A stretch of 64,000 nucleotides of DNA, from contig CM055742.1 of the NCBI GenBank assembly GCA_029465975.1, forward strand, positions 1,973,622-2,037,621. The letters run 5' to 3'. Below the pieces are notes generated by a model that worked only from the letters and a program-made list of their open reading frames with translations, had not been told where the DNA came from and made no database searches. The position numbers and the translations under genes were made by a program. This stretch comes from Dallia pectoralis. Its lineage: Eukaryota > Chordata > Actinopteri > Esociformes > Umbridae. Of the stretch, positions 45,601 through 57,600 are shown piece by piece (the first letter of the stretch is position 1; every line of letters starts with the position of its first letter).

Positions 45601-48600
45601 ATATGGTCCTGGATGTTCTCTGTTGAATATGTTTCCTGTTCAGTGATTTGCAAACAATGGTCAAAAGGCTCGGAAACGTGACCCTCTAATAGAGAATGGC
45701 AAGGGCTACTGTGAGGGAAGTCATCTTCACTGTCAACTGAACTATGCGATTTAGTTTCTAACCCAGAGGAAGACTCCAAGGTTTCAGCAACAGCTTCAAT
45801 TTCACCCGGATGAAGCAAAAGGGCATCCATTTTGGACTTGGTTGTTTTTGCCATTGTGTCAATCAGGCTGACGATTGACTGGAACTTTTCGTATTCCTCA
45901 GACTGGGAAGACACAGACGCATCTGAGGCTTTCGCACCTCTCTGTGTTTGAGCATCCAGCTCCATCTCCTCAAACGTTTTGATCTTGGCCGCCATTTTGA
46001 ACATATCCTCCTCTGGGGTGAACTGTTTTTGGCTGGCTTCGCTGTCTTCTAGATCCATGTCTTCCACGTCATCCATATCAGCCTCTGGATGTAAGCTCAA
46101 CTTTAAAGGCATAGAAGGACCTTCAGGGTCTGCTGTGTTCGTGGCAAAACTTCCCTCGTCGTCCCTCTTTGGTGAGAGTGGACCCTCACTCTCACCTTCC
46201 ATTTGATAAGCCTGTTTGGAGTCATCTTCATCCTCCATTTTGCTAACATGCTCGTCACCAAGACAAGATCTAAGCTGAGAATAGTAATCTTCATTTACAG
46301 CTGATTTCCTTGCCGCCTGAAATGATGTTGCCCCTTTCGACTCTGTGGGACTGCCGTCCAGTGAATCTGGACAGGGGGAGTCCCTAGTTGGACTGGGTTC
46401 TATAGAGTCATGGGACTTCCTAGATGAATGATCTTCCATGACAGGACTGGCCTCCAGAGAGTCTCTATAGGAAATTCGTCTCTCCGACTCGTCTAGGGAT
46501 ACAGGACGGAAAGCCTCAAAGTCTTCAGGTCTGAGTGCTAGTTCTGCACTCTCTGAGCGGTGTACCGCCCCCTGATGAGCCAAGTTACCTTCAGGTAAAT
46601 CTAGTGAGACCCAATTAGCTTCAGGAGCATCTATTGAAAACAAGTCCTGCATGTTTATGTTTGTATATGAGAGCTCTGTAGATTTGCATGGTGATGGTTT
46701 TATCTCCGTGGCACCGAAGTCCTCTAAGTCAGCTCTTGTCCCAACTGACACTTGGTCGTCTTGCACAGAGCCTTGTGTGGACAATGTTGAATCAAATGAT
46801 CCTTGTAGGTTAAAAGTCAAGTATTCCAAGCCTCCTGAATGTGCCGCAGTAACGACACCGGGTGAAAAGTCCTGCAGTGAGTCACTATGACCAGAAGTAG
46901 CAGTGTCAGTCTCATCTCCTACTTTAACTACCATGGACATGTCTTCCTTGTGTGTAATCCCCACCTGTTCAAATTCCTCCTGGTCAGTGTCCTCATCAAG
47001 CAAATTATTGGACATCACAGGCTGTTCAAGGTACTGATCTTCACTAAGGTTGTCTTTAACTTTAACGGGTCTCTGTTCTAGGTCCTGATCTAACTCTTTT
47101 CTAAGAAGCGTCTCCATCCCCAACATACTTTTGTCCTCTACAGCTGTTCTGGATGTGGTTTTCCTTTCCAACCAGATTTCTTGTAAAAGTGGTTCCTCAA
47201 ATTTGGCGTCTTTAGTGTCTTGGATGTGTGATGGTATCTCCTTTATGTACTGATGCATATCCCCACACATTAGTGCTTCCATGCCTGACATATCTCTAAC
47301 CGCTAGAGTTTGTCTAGAAGAGGTTTTTCTTTCAATTTTGACTTCTTGTAACACTGGTTCCTGAGCAGGGGATACACTAACTGATTCAGTTAAACTAAGA
47401 TCATCACTGTCTTCCCATTTCCATCGGTCTTCTGCTTTTTTATTCACTGTTGACATGTCTACCTCTTTACATGACATGTCTACCATCTTGTTGAATTTCT
47501 GCTTGTCCTCACTGGACATGTCGACCAGTTCAAAGCTTTTCTGTTGGAAGATGTTGTCCTGCAAGAGATCACCATGTCCATGTTCAACGGACTGGTCCAA
47601 ATCTTCACTGAGGAGTGTCTCCATGCCTGACAGATCTTTTACCTCTGCTGCTGTGGCTGATGAGGATTTTCTGTCAATCTTGACTTCATGTAACATTGGT
47701 TCGTAAACTGTGATCAGTTTGGCATCGAAAATGACTGGGGCTTTTCTCTCTTCAAGGTACTGATTTAAGTTTTCTTTGAGGAGGGACTCCATCCCAGACA
47801 TATCTCTTTCTTTAGCAACGGGGCTATATGAAATCTGAACTTTCATCTCAACATCTTGCAACACTGGTTCCTGAACTGTCGCCAATTCTGCCCTAAGAAT
47901 GGCATCATCATCCATGTTTTCAACTGTCCACCCATCATCTGTTGCTGTATCTAACGTTGACATATCTACCACCATGTTCGGGAAAGTGAGTGAGTCTTGC
48001 TCTACTTCCCTGGTTTGAATCCTCTTCTCGAAGTCTTGCTGTAAGTCAATGTCATCATGATGAGATCTAGTGAAATCTTCAGGTCTCTGTTCTAGGTACG
48101 GGTCCAAATCTAAACACAAAAGTGTCTCCATGCCTGACAGGTCTCTGACTCCTGTAGGTGGTCTGGAAGAGGGTTTTCTTTCAATTCTGACTTCATGTAA
48201 CATTGGTTCCTGAATGTTTATCTCTTTGATGTCACAAACAGTAGCTGATCTTGCTTGTGAGTCCTGGTCTAAGTCTCTCCTGAGGAGTTCCTCCATGCCT
48301 GACAGATCTTTCACTTCAATAGTCAGTCTGGAAAAGGCCTTTCTTTCATGCCTGACTTCATATAACATTGGTTGCTGAACGGTTAAGTTAGGGTATGACA
48401 GTTCTGTAGTTCTAAAGGGAGATTGCTGTATCTCAACCTGGTCATCCTCATCTAAGCCCTGTAAGTCTCCTGAATGTGCTTCTGTAGTGATTGTGCATTC
48501 CAATTCTTTACCAGCTGGTTGGCGCCGGATTAGGTCAGTGTCACCATGAATGTTACTGTTACTCTGGTTTTCCACTTTCACTCCATCTTGTTGTTCTGTA

Positions 48601-51600
48601 ACTTTGATTACTGTGGACACGTCTTCTTGGTCACTAGAAAAAGAGCAGGTTTTCCGTTTGCTGTCCTGAGTAATCACCACTTGTTGAAATACCTCCTGAA
48701 CGATGTCCTTATCAAACAAATTACTAGGCATTACATATTTCTGCTCAACGTAATGATCTCCACTAACAATGTATTTAACTTCTACTGGTCTTTGTTTTAG
48801 ATCCCGATCTAAATCGTCACTGAGCAGTACATCCATTCCAGATATATCTTTAACTTCTACAACTGGTCTAGATGAGGTCTTCTTTTCCATCCTAATTTCT
48901 TGCAAAATCGGTTCTTTAGCTGTCACAGATTCAGCGCTAAGAACAGCATATTCATCTTTTTGTTCCACTTTCCAACCATCTCCTTTTCCTGGTTGGTCCT
49001 GCAGGAGGTCAGTGTCACCATGAATGGTATTGTTACTCTGGTTTTCCACTTTCACTTCATCTTGTTGTTCTGTTACTTTGACTACTGTGGACACGTCTTC
49101 TTGGTCACTAGAAAAAGAGCAGGTTTTCCGTTTGCTGGCCTGAGTAATCACCACTTGTTCAAATACCTCCTGAACGATGTCCTTATCAAACAAATTACTG
49201 GGCATTACATATTTCTGCTCAACGTAATGATCTCCACTAAGAATGTATTTAACTTCTACTGGTCTTTGTTTTAGATCCCGATCTAAATCTTTACTGAGAA
49301 GTACATCCATTCCAGACATATCTTTAACTTCTACAACTGGTCTAGATGAGGTCTTCTTTTCCATCCTAATTTCTTGCAAAATCGGTTCTTTAGCTGTCAC
49401 AGATTCAGCACTATAAACAGCATATTCATCTTTTTGTTCCACTTTCCACCCATCTCCTTTTCCTGGTTGGTCCTGCATGAGGTCAGTGTCACCATGAATG
49501 GTACTGTCACTCTGGTTTTCCACTTTCACTTCATCTTGTTGTTCTGTTACTTTGACTAATGTGGACACGTCTTCTTGGTCACTAGAAAAAGAGCAGGTTT
49601 TCCGTTTGCTGTCCTGAGTAATCACCACTTGTTGAAATACCTCCTGAACGATGTCCTTATCAAACAAATTACTGGGCATTACATATTTCTGCTCAACGTA
49701 ATGATCTCCACTAAGAATGTATTTAACTTCTACTGGTCTTTGTTTTAGATCCCGATCTAAATCGTCACTGAGCAGTACATCCATTCCAGATATATCTTTA
49801 ACTTCTACAACTGGTCTAGATGAGGTCTTCTTTTCCATCCTAATTTCTTGCAAAATCGGTTCTTTAGCTGTCACAGATTCAGCGCTAAGAACAGCATATT
49901 CATCTTTTTGTTCCACTTTCCAACCATCTCCTTTTCCTGGTTGGTCCTGCAGGAGGTCAGTGTCACCATGAATGGTATTGTTACTCTGGTTTTCCACTTT
50001 CACTTCATCTTGTTGTTCTGTTACTTTGACTACTGTGGACACGTCTTCTTGGTCACTAGAAAAAGAGCAGGTTTTCCGTTTGCTGTCCTGAGTAATCACC
50101 ACTTGTTCAAATACCTCCTGAACGATGTCCTTATCAAACAAATTACTGGGCATTACATATTTCTGCTCAACGTAATGATCTCCACTAAGAATGTATTTAA
50201 CTTCTACTGGTCTTTGTTTTAGATCCCGATCTAAATCTTCACTGAGAAGTACATCCATTCCAGACATATCTTTAACTTCTACAACTGGTCTAGATGAGGT
50301 CTTCTTTTCCATCCTAATTTCTTGCAAAATCGGTTCTTTAGCTGTCACAGATTCAGCGCTAAGAACAGCATATTCATCTTTTTGTTCCACTTTCCACTCA
50401 TCTCCTTTTGCTGTGTCTGTATATTCTGTAGACATGTCTACCTCTTTGCTGGAGGTAATATCTGATTCATGCTTTTCTTCCCTGGTCAAAATGACCTTGT
50501 TTAGGCTTTCCTTTTGAACGATGTTGACCTCTAGTAAGTCTTCTGATGGAACCCAATTAACTTCAGGTGTATCTACTGAAAATGAGTCATTCATGTTTAA
50601 GTTTGGAATTGAGCGTTGTGAATTTTTCCAGGGTGAATGTTCCATCTCTGAGGCACCCTGATCCTCTAATCTTGTCCCAACAGGGACCTGGTTATCTTCC
50701 ACAGAGCTCTGTGTGCTGAGTGCTGAATCAAATGAGCCCTGTCTGTAAAAGGTCACATTTTCTGAGCTGAACGGCCCAGCTGAACTCCCCTGGGAGAAGT
50801 CATTGTCACCATATATTTCATTGTCCCACTTGTTTTCTATTTCCCCCATATCTTCTTGTTCTGTCACCTTGACTACTGTGGACATGTCTTTGTGGTCCAA
50901 GGATAAAGAGCGAGTTTTTCGTTTGCTGTCTTGTGTAGTCACCATCTCTTTGAATCCCTCCTGGACAATGTCCTCATCTAATGATTGACATGACACAACA
51001 ATCTTCTGTTTAGGAAGCTGATTTCCACTGAAGATTTTTTTAACTACTACAGATCTTTCTTCCAGGGATTGGTCCAAATCTTCACTGAGAAGTTCCTCCA
51101 TGTCTGACATATCTCTGACTTCTACATCTGGTCTGGATGAGGTCTTCCTTTCCACCTTGAGTTCTTGCAACATTCCTTCCTGAACGTTGATCACATTACT
51201 TTCACAAACAGGTGCAGTTCTCTCTTTGATGTACTGATCCATATCTCCGCTTAGGAGTTTCTCCATGCCTGATGTATCTCGGACTTCTTCAGCTGTTCTG
51301 AAGACTTCCCTTGCCATTCTAACTACATGTATCATTGGCTCCTGAACTGTCAACAATGTTTCACCACTACTGACTCCATCATCCATGTTATCTGCTATCC
51401 TTCCATCTTTTTTGCCGGTCATACTATATGCTGTGTTTACATCTGTACTGGAGACAGTAAGTGATTCTTTTTCATTATCACCAATTCGGATAATCGATTT
51501 GATTCTTGGATTTTGGACAATGCTGTCAGCATGTAAATCCTCAGATATATAACTGACTTCAGGAGCCTCTGACGAAAACAACTTCTGCAGGTTAAGGTTT

Positions 51601-54600
51601 GGGTACAGCATTTCTGTTGCTTTGCAGGGTGAGGGTATTCTCTCAGATGTATCCAGGTACTCTAAGTCAGGTATTGACTCAACCGGGGACTCGTCATCCT
51701 CATCAAAGCCCTCTGTGGGCATTGTTGAATCAAACGATACCTGTAGGTTAAAAGTCACTTTCTTTGAGTCTCCTGCATGTGCCGCTTTAGCAATTGACTT
51801 TTCCAATATTTCATTAGCGGAACAGTCCTGCAATAAGTCATCTTCATCATGAATTTCACAGTCACTCTCATGTTCTACCTGTTGTAATCCCTCCTCTAAC
51901 AAATGACTGGACATTAGATGTTTCTGTTCATGGTGCTGATCTTTGCTGACTGTGTTTTTAACTTCGAATTGTCTCTGTTCTAGGTCCTGGTCTAAATCTC
52001 CATGTAGAAGTACCTCAATTTCTGACAAAACTTTAACATCAGCAATTTCATTTTTCACTTCCTGCAACATTGGTTCCTGATAATTTATTGCTTTAGTTTC
52101 CAAAAGAGATGGCGGTCTCTCTTCAAGGTATTGATTTAGATCTCCACTGAGCGAGGACTCCATTCCTGACATATGTCGGTCTTTTACAACTTGTCTATAT
52201 GAAGTCTTACCTTCCATCCTGACGGCATCATCATCATTTTTGTTTTCCACAGTCCATCTGTCTACATTTCCTGTTAGTGTATGTGCAGCTGACATATCTA
52301 CCTCTTTGGTCAGAAAAGTGTGTGACTCTTGCTCATAATTCCTGGTTAGGATGACCTTCTTAACATTTTTCTGCTGGAATTTTTCCTGTTTAGAGCTACT
52401 GAGAGCTTCAGGTCTCTCTTCTAGGTACTGTTCTAAATCCCCACTCAGAAGTGCTTCCATGCCTGACTGGTCTTTAACTTCTACAGTTGGTCTAGAAGTA
52501 TTTTTTCTTTCACACTTCACTTCTTGTAGCATCGGTTCATGAGTGGTTAACATTTTGACGTCACTAAAAGGGAATGGTCTCTCTTCCATGTCTTGGTCTA
52601 AATCTCCACTGAGGAGTTCCTCCATACCTGACATATCTCTAACTTCTACAGTTGTCCAAGAAGAGGACTTCTTTTCTACCCTGACCTCATGAAGAAGAGG
52701 TTCCCAAACTTCGGGCATAGAGTCTTCTTTTTCGTCCACAACTGTTGCATCTGTATCTGGAATGAGTTGTTCATCTCCATTGACATTAAGTGCTTGTATA
52801 ATTTCTGTCTTGTCAGTTTCATTAGCCACTATGGACAAATCAAGGTGTTTAGTGGGGAATTTGAATGATTCTGGGCTCATTTTTGGAGTGTCTGCCAGTC
52901 CTTCAAGCTTCTCATTCTCCCCTGAACTGGAATGGTGCTTCCTGCTTTCCGTACTGGTACTAGGATAGTCTGCCAGTCCTTCAGTCTTCTCATTCTCCCC
53001 TGAACTGGAATGGTGCCTCCTGCTTTCCGTACTGGTACCAGAATAGTCTGCCAGTCCTTCAATCTTCTCATTTTCCCCTGAACTGGAATGGTGTTTCCGG
53101 CTTTCCGTACTGGTACCAGGATAGTCCGCCAGTCCTTCAAGCTTCTCATTCTCCCCTGAACTGGAATGGTGTGTCCTGCTTTCCGTACTGGTACCAGGAT
53201 AGTCTGCCAGTCCTTCAATCTTCTCATTTTCCCCTGAACTGGAATGGTGTTTCCTGTTTTCCGTTCTGGTACCAGGATAGTCCTGCAGTCCTTCTAGCTT
53301 CTCATTCTCCCCTAAACTGGAATGGTGTTTCCTGCTTTCCGTACTGGTACCAGGATAGTCCTGCAGTCCTTCTAGCTTCTCATTCTCCCGTGAACTGGAA
53401 TGGTGCCTCCTGCTTTCCGTTATGGTACCAGGATAGTCCGGCAGTCCTTCTAGCTTCTCATTCTCCCCTAAACTGGAATGGTGTTTCCTGCTTTCCGTAC
53501 TGGTACCAGGATAGTCTGCCATGCCTTTGTGCATACGAGGACTTTCATCTCCCATCAGGTTCTCAGGTTTAGTGACAAAGGCATCCCCCTTCTCATCATC
53601 CATACTGCGGCTAAATAAGAATGTTATGTTGGCATTGGGGTGGTGTTCTGGGACTTCCTTTTTGATTTCTGCATGGTACTTTTTGCCTGATATGGTTGAG
53701 GTCTGCCTGAACAGTTGGTACTCAGGACTGTCCTCCAGCTCTGCCCTAATATCGGCGCTAAAGTCCTCGGAGGGTCTCCGATCGGGGCTAATCTGCAGTT
53801 CTATAGAATACCTCCTGTCTGCCCCCATGTCTGGTTGCTCCAACTTCATCATCCCTGGGCTGTTCCCAGAATCCTCCGGTGGAGTCTTGTCCGAGAAGGA
53901 CCTCACTTCGTCATCTGCTTGGGTTCTGTCAACAGCAGGCACAGAGTTTTCTAATTGAACAGTTACTTGAGCTACGTCAGAGACGCCAGAGTAGATCCCA
54001 ACTGAGATCACGTGTGATCCGTCGTCCGCATCTCTGTTGGCATGGGCCACGACATCAGTCTCTGGATATACGAATGTGGCATTTGGAGATTGTTTTAGCA
54101 GATGTCCTGTGGGACTGGGTTCAGAGCTGTTGTCTCTAGAGATCTCTGCCTCAGATCCTGATGCAGTGGTTGTCGAACGGGTCATAGCTTTGTGCTCAAA
54201 AAGCCCTGTTTTGTTCTTGGAAGGATCCTGGCCTGTCTGGAATGCCCTCATCAAATCTCGTACGGACATGGTCTCCTCCAACCTCTCCGTTTGAGACCGG
54301 GGGGATTTTGGAGATCTGGGGAGTTTGGGGAGATCTGGCATCTTGGACTCGCCAACCTTCTTGGAAATGACACTGGAAGTTCTGGTTGGTGGGACGGGTG
54401 CTTGTGCTGGCTGTCTCTTACGACTGTCCTCCCTGTGTTCTTCCTCAACCTTCTTCTGGAGAGCTCTCACCCTGTCCTTTATGGACCCAATAGGTGTTTC
54501 CACTATCAGGGGTGAAGCTGGAGGTTCCAGGCCTGTGCTCTCAACAGGTCCAGACTCAAGCCCAGACTCGGGTCCAGACTTAGGTACATACTCTGGTACA

Positions 54601-57600
54601 GACTCTGGTACAGGCCCAGGCACTGATCCAGGCACACACTCTTGTATATACCCAGGAACAGACCCAGGTACAGACCCAGGTACAGACCCAGGAACAGACC
54701 CAAGAACAGACCTAGGTACAGACCTTGGCACAGACCTAGGTACAGACTCTTTATAGACCCAGGTACAGACCCATGTACAGACCCTGGTACAGACCCGGGT
54801 AGAGACCATGGTACAGGCTCATGTACAGACCCAGGAACAGACCCAGGAACAGACCCAGGTACAGACCCAGCTACAGACTCATGTACAGACCCAGGAACAG
54901 ACCCATGAACAGACCTAGGTACAGACCTTGGTACAGACTCATGTACAGACCCGGGTACCGACCTAGGTACAGACTCATGTAAAGACCCAGGAACAGATAC
55001 TGGTATGGACTCTTGTACAGACCCAGGAACAGACCTAGGTACAGACCCTGGTACAGACTTATGTACAGACCCAGGTACAGACTCTTGTATAGACCCAGGT
55101 TCATACCCAGGTAAAGACTCTTGTATAGACCCAGGTACAGACCCAGGTACAGACTCTTGTATAGACCCAGGTACAGACCCAGGTACAGACTCTTGTATAG
55201 ACCCAGGAACAGATTCTTGTATAGACTCTTGTATAGACCCAGGTACAGACCCATGTATAGACTCTGGTACAGACCCAGGTACAGACTCTTGTATAGACCC
55301 AGGTACATACTCTTGTACAGACCCAGGAACAGACCCAGGTACAGACCCAGGTACAGACCCAGGAACAGACCCAGGAACAGACCCATGTATAGACTCTGGT
55401 CCAAGCTCTTGCGCAGACTCAGACTTCTGCAGTACAACATCCCGGTCCAGGGTTGACGTTGTTTTATATTCAGCTTCAGATTCCTCTTTGGGTTCAGCCC
55501 TCAAATCCACTTCAACCTCAGTTCCGGGACACACTCCAGCCTCAGACCGGGTCCCCATCACAGACACCACTCCTATCCCAGAATCCCCGAGAACAGCATC
55601 CCCGTCTAGGGACTCCTGAGAGCTCATCCTCTCCATTTCTCCCTCTGAGCTGCTGCATCCGGAACGTTCCCTGTCCCTCAGCTTCTTCCGGATAGGCTTT
55701 TTGATCTCCGGAGGATGGCGTTTGCCTTCCAGCTTTGGAACAACTTGATCAGATCTCTCATGGACAAGGCTGTCGCCTGGTGCGCTTGTCAATCTAACAT
55801 CTCCTCGTAAAATCGGTTTGACCTTCCCAATATCTCCTTTTACTTGTGCTATGATCTCAATTTCCTCCTCAATCCCACTCCTTCCTTGTCTACTTCCTCC
55901 TTCCTCCCAGGAGCAATGATATTCTGTTTGCTCTGTTGTCAAGATGGCTGCCATTTTCAGGTCATGCCTCACGTCAGATACCTCTGATAGGAGGTCAGGG
56001 CTGGCCAGCGTGGCTGGGTCTAGCTGCTGATTGGTTGCCAAGGTGTATGTCTCTGTCGACTCTGTTTCGTCGTCTTCCATTTTCCAAAAAGGAGACCAAA
56101 CCAAAAAAGGGTGTAAGGAACACAAAGGGGAATGAGGAGAGGGGGAAGAGAAGAGATCGGAAAACGGTGGTCAAGGCAGAAAATATCACAGTGTATCTTC
56201 TGTTTCACGAGGGAAAAGGGATAGCAGGTTGACTCTGAAGAGGGAAGTATACGGTATCTTACTAAGATATCCAGAGAAATTGGGAATGGGAAGAGAACGG
56301 AGGCAGGCAGCACCAGCAGAAGGCAAGCGGTAGAGTAACAGGGCAAGAGGAAGGAAAAAGAAATTGGCGAGGAAAAAGTTTCTGAACAATGACAGAATAA
56401 CAGTCAAAACAAAACTGGGAGGTAGAAAACAAAGCAAGACCTGGATTTTTGAGCTAGGATCAAATATGTTTAATTTCCAGTAAAAATAGGAAGTACATTC
56501 AAATTCCAATTATTCATAATGATTTTATAATATATCCCTATAAGTGAGCAAGCAATACGATTGGCTATACAATATAAAAATGTATGAATCCAAATGATTG
56601 TTTTGTATTAGGTGAGCAATGATTTAATGTAGGTTTGACCTATGAACCTTATATTTAAGGTTAGGTTTACAATCAGATCGTAAAAATGGGCTGGGTTTAT
56701 AAATGGATTTGACACATATAGAGACCATGTTCATTTGGGAACATTCTTAATAGTAATTGGAATTTGATTTAATTTCCAAATTCACAGCAATTGAAACTGA
56801 ATTGACCCAAAACCCTGCTGACAAAGAACAAATGGAGAGAAGAAAACATAGTGGTATCACACAAACAAAACATCTCAAGATTGTTCTTCACAGGAAAGGC
56901 TCCATGATCATTGGCAACACCCAAAAGACAGGAAAGAGTTGAACGCTTCCAAGGTCTCATAAACAAACGGAAATACTAACATAAATAAACAGATGGGAAG
57001 TAAAACTAGATATACACAATAGATATGCATAGAATGTCAGTTAACAACGTTAAACTTTTGAGTGTAATTACATTTATTTAACCTGTTGGTAATCGTCTTT
57101 TGTTTATACTGAGGCTTTTGTTAGATGAGGAGGTTTAGTGATGAAAAAGAGATACCAATGACGTTCCATGCTAACATGCTAATGAATGAACGACGTAAAA
57201 GAACGATCAGTGCTAAATACAGATCAATTGATCAATGGATTAATATGTATACAATAGATAAATGTATATATTTATATATATATATATATATATTTATATA
57301 CAGTACTAAGCAAAAGGTTTAGGCAGGTGTTAAATAATTCTGTCAACTAAGAAGGTTTTTTGTATGTAAATGGTAAATATTTACTAAGTAGAAGGTTATA
57401 TATATCAATTAACCAAATGCAAAGTTTCAAAACAGCATAAAACGCACATCAAAGAGCCTTGGGTGCCCAAAACCACTACTTTTAGGTACTCACCACTGCC
57501 TACCGTGAGCACCCCACAAGCCCTTCTGGTAGGTACTCACCACTATACCGTGAGCACCCCACAAGCCCTGCTGGTAGGTACTCACCACTATACCGTGAGC

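Noticed and set aside
54642..55619. Plus-strand frames such as GTDPGTD and RPRYRPRY repeats
   Set aside because: Antisense of the SVPG tetrapeptide array of ank2.
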